Below, piece by piece: positions 36,581 through 48,894 of a DNA stretch of 64,000 bases (its first letter is position 1; the number at the start of each line of letters is the position of its first letter). Under the pieces are notes generated by a model. It saw only the letters and a list, made by a program, of their open reading frames with translations, did no database searches and was not told the DNA's origin. This DNA is from Moniliella sp. 'wahieum' (Eukaryota; Basidiomycota; Moniliellomycetes; Moniliellales; Moniliellaceae): the NCBI GenBank assembly GCA_003971905.1, contig RSEE01000050.1, positions 124,001 through 188,000 on the forward strand, written 5' to 3'. A program made the position numbers and the translations under genes.

Positions 36581-38227
36581 TCACCTCGAAGCGCCGGGAG
36601 GGACCTCGGCAGGTACTACAGGGACAGGGGTACCATATGGAGCTAGATGGTAATGTACATTGAATATGGAAGTGGAACACTGCACACAAGGCCTCAACAA
36701 AAGCCCTCTGTCAGCGGTACAGCAACGGGTTTCGCCGTTCTCCCGCACCCGAGCTTCGTGTCCATAGAGCTGGGTCATGCGGTTGATCAACTCTTGATTG
36801 CCCGCCTCGAGAGTGCGCAACCACTGCTGAAGTGCATCAGTACGGGCCTTGCTCATCTCGCTCTCACACCAAGGGCCGTCCAGCTCCAACGTCTCGTTCA
36901 CTTGGTCGATCCGCCCCTGCAAGCGATGATCGAGAATGAGGGTGCGCACCAAGCTCTCAGCCACCTGGCCGAAACGTTGAGTTGGTTCGCAAGGTAGTGT
37001 AGGTCGAGACGGGTGTAGGAGCCAACCGTATCAAATGTACTGGTGGCGGAGGTACTTGAGCAGGAGCTCGATGTAGTCCGTAATGAAACTGTCGCCACGG
37101 AAGACGGAATAATTGTCTTTGATCACGTTCTCAGCTTGCAGCGCATCCTTTCTCCGATATGCCTCCGCCAACTGGAGCATGGCCGCGATCTGAGGATCAG
37201 TTTGGTAGGGACGCATCTCACGGCTGTCAATGGGGTTGATAGGGCTGTCCATAAAGAGGACGGCGAGAACGAGATATTTGAGAACCCCAATCCGCGGGAG
37301 ATCCAGCCTCATCATAGGCATTAAACGCTTGATAAAAGTCCTGCTGTGCCGCAGTCCAGTTGCTCTCAGACATGTGCATCTTTCCCCCGCATTCGCGGAT
37401 GATACCCGAAATACGAGGATGAGGAATGGCGTTTTGACTTGAAGCGTGGCATTGTAGACCTCCTTGAGCTTCATATAGTCCTTCAGTTCCGAGAACATCT
37501 GGATTTCAGTCGCATAAACCTCCATGAGAATGGTGCCCTTGTTCTGATCCGCACTGACCAGGCCACCGGCCCCATCGTCGCCAGCGATCGCACCGAGCCC
37601 CGTACTGGCCGTTGCGAACCAAGGCAATACTCCTTCAGCCCGCGGATTGTCTTCTCAAGCCGATTCCACTCGCGCCGTGCAAGCCAGATCTGAGCCAGTT
37701 TAAGCTCAGTTTTGACACGAAGTCGCTCGTTGTTGGCTTCCTTGAGTGCCATCTTGGTGGCCTCGTAAAACTGCTCCATCATGACCAAGTCGAGGCTTGC
37801 GGACTGAGAGACGTAATCAAGGATTGTGTTGATCGATTTCTCCCTGAGATGCAGGTGTGAGCCTCCAACCTAACACAGAGAAGTGGTGACGCACGCATAG
37901 TTCCGGGTGACAGCACTTCTGGTGTAGGCCAACAATTCACGGTACGCTGCCAGGGCAGCATCGTACTTCCCCTGACGGAACTGGGCCTTGGTGATCTGCT
38001 TGAGTGACTTGAACCCAAACTCCCCATCGTCCTCCTTTTCGCGCTCCACAACATCGCGGAAGGCAGCTAGAGCAGCGGGCATGTCGTCAGTGCGCTTTTT
38101 GCGAGATAGTAATGTTTTTCGAGGTCGGCTGGGCTTCGTCGGGGTCATCTTCATCGTCTTCAAAATCAAAGTCGTACTCCTCGTCGTCGTCTCCGACACC
38201 GTCAAACATAAACTCCTCGTCCGACAT
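36581..38227 (-). CDS. CSN2: COP9 signalosome subunit 2
   Basis: Scaffold subunit of the COP9 signalosome, which removes NEDD8 from cullins; nucleus and cytosol. The start is fixed by the conserved acidic N-terminus MSDEEFMFDGVGDDDEEYDF at 38227. Then come TPR-like helical repeats: FGFKSLKQITKAQFRQGKYD, MEQFYEATKMALKEANNERL, ELKLAQIWLARREWNRLEKT, NKGTILMEVYATEIQMFSEL and DYMKLKEVYNATLQVK. The PCI domain ends the protein (LKYLVLAVLFMDSPINPID, DTVGSYTRLDLHYLANQLNV, LDHRLQGRIDQVNETLEL). An intron at 37844-37894 joins RNYA to EKSINTILDYVSQ. Frame changes occur near 38110, 37630, 37400, 37040 and 36965. The stop near 36581 may lie slightly upstream in the true frame. Length (about 480 aa) fits. 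Confidence 0.92.
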
Positions 38228-38388
38228 GCAGCGAGCAGCAGATGGGACAAAGGGCTGTGATGGACTGAGTGGACTGGTGGGACTGGTAGTCAGGCCAGCG
38301 GTTGTGGGGGGAAAGGGGGGGGGGTATGTGATTACATACACCCGCCTCCTGCGCCACCTGGGATAATCGATCAGTCGATCAGGGTAGA

Positions 38389-38580
38389 TTAGAATTCATC
38401 TGTTGGCCAGGGGAGGTTGGGGCTGGTTGGGGGCATTTCGACCTTGATAGAATCCATCGTTTCTTGTAGACGACTTCCGCATATCCGCCGTCGACCGCCT
38501 GACGGCATGAACATAGCGACTACATCCTCGTTCTGAGTGCGGACCTTAGGCCCGTCGAGTTTGATACTCACCCAGAGCAT
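38389..38580 (-). CDS. Possible small protein or terminal exon
   Basis: A 63-residue frame between CSN2 and the nucleotidyltransferase gene, containing KLDGPKVRTQNEDVVAMFMP and ending in PNLPWPTDEF. Composition is protein-like but no family is recognised. The first codons (ATGCTCTGG before GTGAGT) look like a splice donor, so the real gene may have another exon or not exist. Confidence 0.3.
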   Translation of the reverse strand: MLWVSIKLDGPKVRTQNEDVVAMFMPSGGRRRICGSRLQETMDSIKVEMPPTSPNLPWPTDEF

Positions 38581-38865
38581 CTACCACGCTCCCTTAAAGT
38601 TATCCTTCTGTGGTGATCAGAGGTTTTGTTTCTTCGCTATCTTGTTTCGTGGTATGTGAGACTATAGTAACCGTTTCCCAATTTCATCGATCGTCTCAGC
38701 GAGCCCGCGGTGTGGCTGAGATGGTTCCGTAGCCAGGCTATAACGTAATGGCACAGCCTGAGAAGACTGGTCGCACAGGGAATGAAGGACAAAACGAGAG
38801 TGTGATGAGGACAGGGTAGGATACGGAACACAGTAAAAAGAGTGGTATAGGGGGGAACGGAAAGC

Positions 38866-40981
38866 TCAGCCCACCGTCTCATCCCCCTCCTCTTCTGGGC
38901 GTGAGGAAGGTACAGTAGAGCCTTTGGTCCCCGTCTCATCGGATGAGGAACATGAGGAGGACAGCCCCACTGGGGGAGGAGCCGACTGCCAGTCAAACGA
39001 ATCAGGTAACCTTGTCTCCATCAAAGTCGGGCCGTCGTGAAGTGAGTTGGCAAACGTGGGCCCGCGGGGAACACTCATGCTCTCCCTCCAGGGGGAAGCA
39101 TCAGCAATGAAACTGCCCGCCTGCACTTGATCTTGTGGATAGGGCCGAGAATTAGATAATGCACTGTGGACAGGGAGAGAAACAGCGTGGCTGGACTGAT
39201 TCGCTTGCATCGTCCCTCTTCTTCCTCGGGCCGGCTTACCCGTCAATCCACCACTGTGCGAAAGAGGTTGGAGCATCGCTTGCGAAGGACCGGGGGAAAC
39301 GTGCTGCCCTGTCCCCAAACCAAGAGCCATGGCCTCAAATGCAAAAGACCCACCAACGCCACTAGCCCCGCGGTGTCGCTGGGGTGGAGAGACTGGGAGA
39401 CCAAGAGAAACCCCACCACTCAAACCAAATTTTGGATTCCTTGGCCACTTCCTTTGTCTTGGGAGGTCCGGAGCGAGGGAGAGAGCATCCTCCCTCTCTT
39501 GGCATAGGTCCTCAATCAACGACTCGGCCAGCTGGGTGCGATTGGAGAGAATCTTCGTTGCACGGAAGAACTCACCACGAATCGTGTAGAGCCCATCCTT
39601 GGTGACAGGGCGAGAGACGTTGGCATCCTTCGCAAAGGGGTCTTGGATACACAGCTCGCCAGCAAAGGTGATACCGTCCTTGGGAAACGGTCCGTGGGGC
39701 GTCCTAATGCTGAGCACGTCGTGAGCATAGGAAAATTCCTTGCTAAAGAAGGCGAAGAAACCCATCAGCAGACTGGCCACATTCTCCTTGTTCTTCGACC
39801 GCCACTCGGACCGCACCCGCGCAATGTCGTCGTAGAAATACACATCATTCCCCTGGAGGAAGTGGCTTGTCGGGCGGGCGGATAGATCCATGCGCTGCAG
39901 ATTGGGAAGTACAGGAGGATGCTTGACATGCATCAGGTAATAGAGCGCCATGAGTGTGTACCCGTACGACGAAAGTGTGCCCGTATAAGGGGAGTTGAGT
40001 TTTCGCCGCTTGGCCCATACCTTGAGGAAGAGTACCAGCGTCCTCACCCTTGGAGGGTCAACCATTGCGTAACACAGCAGCAGTCGCGTGTTCTCCAATG
40101 CCAGCCGGTTCTCGAACCCAATATCGCACGAAAGCTCATACGGCTGTGTGGCCGAGGCAGCTATGTGGAAGTTAGTTTATGAAACAGGGAGGGTAGAGCG
40201 GTGCGTACGTTTGTGGATCTTGATGATAGGGATCCGGGCCTGCGGAAGAGGCATGACTTGAAAATCGGTCTTGTCGCGGATGAGCTCGGCAAACTGTTCG
40301 ACCAATTCACTAGCACGTGCGGCGGAAAGGGGGGAGACATCAGTCCCTGGAGGGGCTGGAGGCGGAGCATCTCCGGGTTCATGAGCGTCAGGGTGAGCAA
40401 CTGCATCCGAGATGAGACAGCACAGGTCCATGTCCGAGTTGCGCAGGGCAAAGCCGTTAGCCATCGAGCCAAAAGCGAGAAGCGAGGCATGCGGATCAAT
40501 CTCTTGAGCCAGACGTTGCAATTGCCGTCGCAGAGCTTCCTTGATCCGATACTCCTCCTCGGTAGGCAGAAGGGGCGAGAGAAAGGAGACCATTGCATGG
40601 GTCAGATCGGCTTGGTGCTGTTCGAGCGCAGCATGCGAGCGCCCATTGGACGAGTGATTATACCCTGTCGTGCGTGGTATAGGGATTGAAGCCCCGCTCC
40701 TGCCGGCGGCTGAACGCCGAGTCAGGGGCACACTGGGTCCGCTGGGCACAGCGACGCCAACCACGGGCCGGGCCGGGTGCGGGAGGGTGAAGTGGGCAGG
40801 TGGCTGTGAGCTGTGGACGCGGGAGGTGCGGTGGCTACACTCTCCCCCGAATCAGAAGCATCAGAGCGTGCGGATGCCGGCGGGGGGGGGCTGCAGGCGT
40901 GGTATCGGACAGGGCGGGCGACGCGGTGGCTGGGAGGGTGCTGAGTCGCTGGGTGGCTGTTGGCGGCGGCGAAGACGCCAT
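38866..40981 (-). CDS. Cid1-type poly(A)/poly(U) nucleotidyltransferase
   Basis: Non-canonical RNA nucleotidyltransferase that adds U or A to RNA 3' ends. The N-terminus (MASSPPPTATQRL) is Pro/Ser/Ala-rich. The Pol-beta catalytic core is LLAFGSMANGFALRNSDMDL, with the GS and DxD motif, and the third carboxylate region is near LPQARIPIIKIHK. An intron of about 47 bp (40162-40208) joins this to CDIGFENRLALENTRLLLCY, LFLKVWAKRRKLNSPYTGTL and SSYGYTLMALYYLM, typical of Cid1/TUTase proteins. A PAP-associated domain follows (ENVASLLMGFFAFFSKEFSY). The last 170 residues are low-complexity. A frame change near 40760 puts the start at 40981; an internal ATG at 40764 is the alternative. No zinc finger or RRM is seen. 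Confidence 0.85.
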
Positions 40982-43628
40982 GGTGGCTGCTCTCAATCTC
41001 AGCACAGATCCTGGGGCTCAGGACCGGGTGGCGTGCGCAATAGAGGGAGGCTCGTTGGACTCGCAGCTCCACACGCCACCAGCGACGCTCGAGGCGGCGG
41101 GAGGGGGGCGAGAGAGGGTGGAGCTGGGCTTGAAGCCGGCGGCCCAGGCGGAGGAGGGGGTGGCGGTGTGGTGCCAGAGCGGATGGTCCGGCCACGCAGA
41201 CTGGGCTGGTACTGGGCTGGTACGTGCAGCCCCGAAGCCACCCCTGCGCTGGCTGCCCATCCCTGTTGAAATTGCAAAAGACCATACCGGTTACGTACGC
41301 ACCCGCTCCGCCGCCTTTATCTGTTTTCGCTTCTGCCGCTTCCCGCCTACCAGAGAGAGAAGATTGTGCGGTTCGCCATGCCGAGAACGGTTGCTTCATC
41401 TACTCCGTACCACTGTTTGTATCGCTGGAACGGGAGAGAGCAGCCTCTTGAACTTGTCAGAACAGCACACCCATTACTTGCGTGTGTCCGCCGACGAACT
41501 AAAGCTGCGCGTTACTCGACTCTCTCCCTTAAAATAAAGTGTGGTTTTGGCCATTTGATGGCCGCCTCACACACGGAAAATGAAGCACGATCATGGATAC
41601 AACCGAGTATGTAATGGTAGTGGCATCTATTCTCTCGCTGAGGTGATAGATTCAATCATAAATTCCAGGCGGCCATGCTTCCTTTTTCTCCTTGTAGTAT
41701 CCCGTGATGTCCCTTTAATCCGTCGAACCGACGCGATTCTATTAGCAGTGGGGGGCAGTATAAAGAAAGGCGTCCCTACGGATAATATATGAAGTGAGGA
41801 CGGCATCAGTGTTTTGTGCCGACGGGCGCCCAAAGCTCAATGAGCTTACTTCAAACCATACAAACCCATATCAGGTCGAGAAATTTCGTTTTTGTGTTTG
41901 GAACGCACAGGAGAGAAGAGAGGAAACGGTTTGGGAGAGTGTATATATATGTGCCATTAAACAAGCGTATGTAAAAAGGGGATTGCTTTGTATTCCCATG
42001 GTATTCATTCAGGCTGCATGGATTGGTGCCCTATATACCAGAGGAAATGGAGAAGGAATCACACGGTAAACGAAGAGACACAAAGGGGTCTCAAGGAATC
42101 TAGAACAGAGGGTCATTCGCTCAGTCGGTGGATATGTGTGTATGACATATGTTGACCGTTGACCCGTCAGCGTATGCACCTTTTCTCCTCAAAAAGAAAG
42201 ATCAAGTCGCAAAGAAGAGGGATGAGCTTCCCTTTCGTGTAAAATCTCTCGTCATCATCTTCCGCCAATGATCGATGTACCACACCATTCGTCTTTTCCA
42301 GAAAAATCGAGTGTCCATTTCCTACAACACACACACATGCGTTTATTGATCGAAAGCGTGGACGCCCTCTGATGTATGGCTGTCACATGTGGTGCCTTTT
42401 CCACCTGAATGGATGGCAGGCTCGCAACCTCTTGTCCTCGACGTTCAACTTATGTACCCGAGGTTTCTCCAAAGCATTGAAAGGATGCGTAAAGGGGTAA
42501 GGTAAAGAAGGAGAGTATACTTGGTGATTATAATCATGGAGAATCATCCCTTTCTCTTCGCCTTTTGTCAAGCATATCAATCGATCGAATGTTGCAATCG
42601 CTGAAAAAGCAGGTATAGTATAGGTTTAAGTTTTAGCCTCTCATAAGCTTTTTTTGAAGCTCTTCCTCTGTTCTGTTTTGTCTGTTTTCTGTGTTTTGTT
42701 TTCCGTGCAAGGGTTCCGCAACACGTTGGAACCTTGAACACATATTGAAAACATCAACACATCAATATCGAAATTCCCCTATTACGCGTTGTGTCGGCGA
42801 CTCTCTCCCCAAGGAATCACTTGTTGGGGCGCGGCGTTCCCCCGGGGACATGAGAGGAAGGGGGTTCCTAATTATATACAACACTCTCCCCACAGGATCT
42901 CGGCATGTACGCGCTTTGTTATTACGATGGCGAGATATTGGGGCGAGTGAACAGGAGGTTCGGTGGACTCCAACTGCTGCTGCGCGTACCCTAGCACTTG
43001 CTGGCCCCAGTGCGTCGGTTCCACAAGAAAGGACGAGCTACGCCAAACCATACCCCAGCCGATCCTATGCCCGACTTGGATTCGACGGGTCAAGCTTCAA
43101 GAAAGCGAGCGCGGTAATCTATGAAACAGAGCGGCGACTTGTGACGTCATTGGAGGAGACACTGTCCCTGTGCCTCTTGCTGTCGGCGACTGGGCGTTGG
43201 TATCGGGGATGCTGACGCATGGTGCCTGAGATCTGGTGGGTGATGCGTACGCCGTGCCGGCGATGAACTCGGTGGATCTATACCCTCCTACGCGAGGCGG
43301 TGGCCGACGCCAGAGGATGCAGCACCACACCACTGTGCCGCTGACCAATGCTCACCATTGGCCCATGCGGACGTCGATCTGGGGGGGACGATGGCCCGCG
43401 CAGATCTTAGATCTTCGTAGTCGCCGTGGCCCCGCCGCCACTGAAGAAGGCGTTTGATGCGACGGGGACCACAGACTGCCACAGCAGGCAAAGCGGCCCC
43501 TGCGGCCCCCCGCGCTGGCCGCCCTCACGCTCGCGTATTTATTCATCGCCTCTCCTTGGTTCCCCTCCCCTCCATCACACCCCAACCTTCCCTCCTCCCC
43601 ACACCAGCTGCCCCAGCAATCACTAGCC
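40982..43628. promoter_or_regulatory. Large divergent spacer, partly AT-richer
   Basis: 2.6 kb between divergent genes with no gene supported. Bases 41550-42720 are visibly richer in A and T than the surroundings, with TATATATATG at 41940-41950 and T-rich runs at 42640-42705. AGATCTTAGATCTTCG lies at 43402-43417. It must hold the nucleotidyltransferase and catalase promoters. Confidence 0.4.
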
Positions 43629-45195
43629 ATGCCGTCCCAGGAAGTCTTCAACGCAGGCCCCGAAAAGGTGCAATACACCACCTCTAATGGGCGTCCGTAC
43701 CCTGTGCCTTACGAGGCACAGGGTGTCGCTGCTACCGATGGTCTGGGCCACGTTTTGGCTCTGCAGGACTTCCACCACATCGATCTCCTTGCGCACTTTG
43801 ACCGGGAGCGTATTCCCGAGCGAGTTGTGCATGCCAAGGGTGCGGGCGCCCATGGGTTTTTCGAAGCGACCCATGGCATTTCCGACCTTTCGCTCGCTTC
43901 TGTCTTCAAGAGGGTACCAAGTCGCCAGTGACCATGCGGTTCTCGACCGTCGGCGGTGAGTCGGGCTCACCTGACACAGCCCGTGATCCGCGCGGATTTG
44001 CCGTCAAAATTCGCACGCAGGAAGGCAACTTGGATTGGGTCTTTAACAACACCCCGTCTTCTTTATCCGCGACCCCGCCAAGTTCCCGCACTTTATTCAC
44101 ACGCAGAAGCGGGACCCGCAGACCCACCTTAAGGATGCCGACATGACCTGGGACTACCTCAGCCAGAACCCAGAGGCGTTCCACCAGCTGATGATTCTTT
44201 ACTCGGACCGCGGCACGCCCGACGGATTTACGGACCAACACGGCTACTCGGGCCACACGTACAAGTTGGTGAATGATAAAAACGAGTTTGTCTATGTCCA
44301 GATCCACATTCGTGCGCCCGAATTCAAGACCCTTGACGGGCCCACTGCCGCACGTCTGGCCGGGGAGAACCCCGATTATGGTATTGAGAAGCTGTTCAAG
44401 CAGATCGAGGCGGGTGATTACCCTACCTGGAATGTCTTTGTCCAAGTCATGACTCAAGAGCAGGCGGAGAAGTTCCGTTACTCTGTCTTTGACTTGACCA
44501 AGGTCTGGCCGCACAAGGGTATGTGCCTACACCCTTCCTGCACTTGACAATTGCGCCTTGTATGTGGAAACTGACAAGTCTGCCCCCCCAGAGTTCCCGC
44601 TCCGCCCGATTGGCAAGATCGTGTTGAACAAGAACCCAGAAAACTACTTTGCTGAGATTGAGCAGGCCGCCTTCTCGCCCTCACACAGTTCCTGGATTCG
44701 AGCCGTCGATGGACCCTGTTCTACAGAGCCGTCTCTTCTCGTACCCCGACACACAACCGTCACCGCCTTGGCGTCAACTACCAACAGATCCCTGTCAATG
44801 CACCGCTGGTGCCCGTCGCCAACTTCCAGCGAGATGGGTTTATGACAGTCAATGGCAACCAAGGTGCGCGTCCCAACTACCAATCGACCATTCGTCCGCT
44901 GCAGTACACGACGCGCTCGACTGTGTCGGCTGCGCACGAGGTGAAGCTGTTGGGGGGCGTGCAAAACTTCCTCTCGCAAGTGAGCGACTTGGACTTTGAG
45001 CAGCCACGTGAGCTGTGGACGCGTGTGTTCGACGACACGGCCAAGCACTTTATCGACAATGTCTCTGGCCACATTGGCCAGTGCAAGTCAGCTGAGATCA
45101 AGCAGCGGACGCTTGACGTCTTTGGACGCGTCCACCCGGACATTCCAGTGCGCATTGCGAAGGCGATTGAGTTCGACTACAAGCCGTCCAATTAA
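43629..45195 (+). CDS. Monofunctional haem catalase, small-subunit type
   Basis: Converts hydrogen peroxide to water and oxygen with haem b. The N-terminus is [20 protein letters not shown]. The distal-His motif is [19 protein letters not shown], followed by [30 protein letters not shown], then the distal Asn in WVFNNTP and [19 protein letters not shown]. The proximal haem-ligand region is [14 protein letters not shown] with the ligand Tyr. A 73-bp intron (44519-44591) joins WPHKE to [20 protein letters not shown]. Frame changes occur near 43912, 44060, 44690 and 44750. The end is FDYKPSN at 45195, without an obvious PTS1 tripeptide, and there is no signal peptide; so probably cytosolic. About 490 aa fits the small-subunit class. 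Confidence 0.95.
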
Positions 45196-45352
45196 GTACG
45201 GGCTTGGTAGTAGGAAATGAACAGCGTATGGACACTGCATCATCTGGCGTGACGGGCATGACATAGGTGTATAGTAGGTGGTGGTGTAGGTGAGCATAAG
45301 GTGTTACAACAAGAGGTGGTTAAAAGTTCAACAGGTTTAAGGCTTAAGGCGC

Positions 45353-45370
45353 TAAGGCCTTAAGGCCTTA
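45353..45370. terminator. 18-bp perfect palindrome downstream of catalase
   Basis: TAAGGCCTTAAGGCCTTA reads the same on both strands and is preceded by TTTAAGGCTTAAGG. It lies between the catalase stop and the next start in a 330-bp spacer. A role in 3' end formation or as a protein-binding site is possible only; AGGCCT words recur in other spacers. Confidence 0.4.
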
Positions 45371-45526
45371 CCTTTAAGGGCGGAATTTACTGCGTGGAAT
45401 CGGCCACGCGTCTGCAATTTAAATGAGCAGTGGATGGATTCTGGTGGGTACTGGGTATAGAGAGCGCGTCTAGGTTAGCCTGGCCCTCTTTGCTGCACCC
45501 ACCCCCTTGCTGCGCCCACCCACCAC

Positions 45527-47549
45527 CATGCGAGCATCGCAGCTGGTTGCAGGGGTCAAACGGCTCTTCCCCACCCTGCGTGCACTGTGTCCGGACGTCA
45601 TCGAGCCCCTTCCTCGCGGCTTGGCTGCCATCGCGGGACGCCGCGTAGCCATTGATGGCACACTTACAATCCTGCGCCTCGCCTACGCGCGCTAACCACT
45701 GCCCACGCCCGCCAAACCGAACGGGAGGAGGAATTAACCCTGGGCATTTTGCGGGAAAAGGCACTCTCCTCCTCTCCCGCTTCTTCACTTGACCCCTCTG
45801 ATCCACTCTGGGCTGTCAGGCCGCACGAGCCACGCACTGTTCTTGACTACTACCGCACTCTCTTTTCTCAACTGCTGCGCAGTCTCCTTTCTCATTCGAT
45901 TCGCACCACGCTTGTGCTTGACGATCCAAAACGCAAAATCGCCGCAAAGACCATCGAAGTAGAGCGACGAAGCCACCTCCGTGCTCTGCCATTTTCCGGG
46001 CCAAGGTGGAACAAGACCGCGCCTCCCGGTTACAGAAGCTCCACGAGCAACTTGCAAATGCCACAACACTTGACGATGTTCGGATTGCATTGCAGAAACA
46101 ACAACCATCAACTCCAGAAGTCAACGAGCCCGGAGAAATTGCTGAACCTGATCTCCAATGACAACAGGCCCCCTCCTTCCGTTCCTCCCCCACCCCGACC
46201 TCCGCAGGGGATGACCGAGACCCACACCCAAACAGCGATGACAGAGCGGAAAAAGGCATTTTAGAACACCTCTTTTCCGATACCCCAGCCCCGAACGCCC
46301 CTATCGCTCCCCCTTTCGATTCAACGCCCGGCTATCCCCCCAATGCTGCCCAATTGACGCCGACCATTGGACCTTCCTTTCGTCTGAATCACTTGAACAA
46401 TCTACCGCCCTCCAGGACGCGCCTAAGCTAGCCCGGGCTCGGGATGAGATCCGCTTTCTGCAACAGGAAAGTGATCTATTGCAGAAACAGTACATGCTTC
46501 GTCGCACCCCACCCATGAGCCAACTGGTCCAGGAGACGCTGCTCCTGTGTGAGCGATACAAGGTGCCTGTGCTTCGCATGTCGGAGGAAACGTCTTCTTT
46601 GGTGGAGGCCGAAGCACTCGCTAGTGCCCTCGTACACCGAGGCTGGTCCGACTTCGTACTGAGTGAGGATAGCGATGTGGTCGTCTATGGTGCGCCCCTT
46701 CTCCGGCTGAAAGGATCCCGCGCCGAGGTGGTGCATTCGTCCGAGGTACGAAAACGTCTCTTTCCCTCCTCGCCTGCCCCAGTGGAAGAGGTAGTGGACG
46801 AAGCCTGGCTCATGGCGGGCATGAGTGGCATGATCGATCTTCCTGAAGTGGAATCCCAGCCTCCTGAAGAGTCGGAAGCACAGCAAGCTGCTTCGCGCGA
46901 CAAGATGATCGATTTTGCCATTTTGTGCGGTTCGGATTTTTGTCCCACTTTGCCTGGCATAGGTCCCAAACGAGCTCTCGACGCTCTTCGCACCTATGGT
47001 TCCATCGAAGGGTTGGTAGCGGCCTATCGCCAAACTGGCAAGCCAAGGACCGGCATCCCAGCGGGGTCGGGGTCATGGGAAACCTACTTTGATCAGGTTC
47101 AAACTGCCCGGTCGATCTTTCTGCAATCGCCTGACCTGGGTCCATGGGAAGAGCTGTTGCGCAACGCTCAAGCGGAACCACTTCCTCTCGTCGAGAACCC
47201 GTTCCCCTCAATTAGTGAGCAGGAGGAACAATGGATGCAGTGGGCCGACACCAATGCCCAACTGGACGTCCAAGGTGATGCACATGGGCTGGCCGTCTGG
47301 CCTCCCCCGAAAAATAGATGTATACCAATTTTCTTGCACACTCCACTCCACTGCATGCATCTCATTGACCTCATCTGGCGGATATCAACCCATTACCTCG
47401 TCTCCTTCCAAATGGCTAGTATGCATGGCCCAGTGATGGTCCAATTGTATAGTCTGGTTCGAACGGAGAACAAAAGGTGGGCGGGTGTGCAACCCGGAAA
47501 AAGCAGGAAGATAGATTCCTCCAGCAGGTCTTGCAAGCATGGAGAATGA
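45527..47549 (+). CDS. FEN1/XPG-family structure-specific nuclease
   Basis: Likely flap or junction endonuclease of the Rad2/FEN1 superfamily. XPG-N: MRASQLVAGVKRLFPTLRAL, then LAAIAGRRVAIDGTLTILRL with the first metal-binding Asp, and SIRTTLVLDDPKRKIAAKTI. A long variable insert follows (45960-46480). XPG-I: VLRMSEETSSLVEAEALASA then SDFVLSEDSDVVVYGAPLLR, with the expected acidic residues (E-x-E-A, D-x-D). The helix-3-turn-helix is DFAILCGSDFCPTLPGIGPK, carrying the C/S-DY-like and PGIGPK motifs. Frame changes lie near 45695, 46000-46150 and 46270-46480. The C-terminus after 47290 is not conserved, so the stop is uncertain. No PIP box was seen. The insert between XPG-N and XPG-I argues against orthodox FEN1. 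Confidence 0.72.
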
Positions 47550-47564
47550 GCAGTTGAGGGGGGG

Positions 47565-47859
47565 TTACTGGGCCACATGGGGCTTGCCCATCTTCTCTTC
47601 CGGCGTGACCCCAAGGACTTCCTGTTTGGTTTCCTTCTTGGTTCCAAGGAAAACGCCGGTTCCGACCACCAAGAAGGAGATCCCCGCAATGAGAGCACGC
47701 TTGGTAGTATAGCCGTGTTCGGACGAAGGGGAAGAAGGAACAGGGCCGCCTGGAATGCCCTCCTCAGCCCAACGGATCGAAGAGGTGTGTAGGGTCCGTG
47801 AGCGCAGGGGTGTGATTGGGAGTAGGGCGTCGGAAGGCGAAGGAGGTCATGGCTTTCAT
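47565..47859 (-). CDS. Small single-TM, probably mitochondrial protein
   Basis: About 95 residues. The N-terminus MKAMTSFAFRRPTPNHTPAL followed by RTLHTSSIRWAEEGIPGGP is basic and resembles a mitochondrial presequence. One TM helix (ALIAGISFLVVGTGVFLG) is preceded by YTTKR. A hydrophilic tail ends in EEKMGKPHVAQ at the stop (47565). One frame change near 47785 joins the two halves. It resembles small respiratory-chain accessory or assembly proteins in layout only; no family is claimed. It converges on the nuclease gene. Confidence 0.6.
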
Positions 47860-48894
47860 AACGCGTTCGGTTAGACGCTTGGAAGTGCGAGGTAGATGTG
47901 GTTGGTGGGTGAGAGGCAGAAGGAACAAAGTATACAAAACGATTGTGGCATCTTGCCCAACAGTCGGTTCTCTCTCTCCTTTATATATCAGAGCACCTGA
48001 AGTTGTTGGTCGTTCACCTCATAACGACCCTCCCACCGTTACATCATAGTAGGTAGGATGGGATCGGCCCAATGGGAGGGCGGTGATTCTCGATCCATGC
48101 ACCATGGTCAACAACGCGGGCTGCGGTGAGGCCTGAGGACTCGGGCTGAGGCACGGCTGTGTGAGGCTTTTGAATTCAAGTGTGTTACCGTTAGCGTTGC
48201 CATAGGCCTAACGCGACTGCAAGGCATGTCTTGCGGCCGTGTGCGCGGTAGGGTGGATGGGAGATACGGCCCATGGCTACCCTGAGGCCAAACGGGCCCT
48301 CTGCCTCATCTTCCACATGAGTAATGCAGACGTCATGATGATGCAGTGATGACGCTGTATATACTGAGTGTACAGAAGGAAGCGAGCCGCGAGCACCCTT
48401 CAGACGGGAGTGTGGCGAGCAAGAGAGATGAGTTCATCGCTGGCCTCAGCACAGAGTGCATTGGGAACGCATCACCCCTCTTATCCGCCCGGACGCTCCT
48501 TCTGCTCCGCGGTACCCTCGGCTATGCAAGGCCCTACCTTTCTCTCACAGCCTCCTGTTCCTCTCCAGGCTCAGAACCACATCCTCCGTTCTTCTCCTTC
48601 CTCAGCACTGGGTGCTATGGGTCGATAAGACCCGGTGTAGCTGGGGGATCCTCAGCACCCTCCGTGTGGTTGATCGATCGACGCACCGTAAGCGGCCGTG
48701 ATGCACGTGATGACTGCTGGCTGCTGGCACTTGAAAGTTGCAACACGCGAGGCGGGGTGGTGCTAGGGTTGGGCGTCGGCCGCATCGGCGGGTGCTGGAT
48801 GCTCGCCGCCCGTACGTGCCGGCCGCGGCAGAAAGAGAAAGAAAGAAAAATTGCAGCCCAGCAGGCGGCCCGTCCTTCGCCATCCTCCACCACC
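47860..48894. promoter_or_regulatory. Spacer before eIF4B gene
   Basis: No gene recognised; it should hold the promoters of the divergent small membrane protein gene and eIF4B. TATATATC occurs at 47982-47989 on the minus-gene side and TGTATATACTG at 48355-48365. GTCATGATGATGCAGTGATGACG lies at 48329-48352. Confidence 0.4.

Noticed and set aside
40670-41537. Plus-strand frames opposite the Cid1-like gene's start
   Set aside because: Low-complexity Gly/Arg shadows of the Pro/Ala/Ser-rich N-terminus on the other strand.
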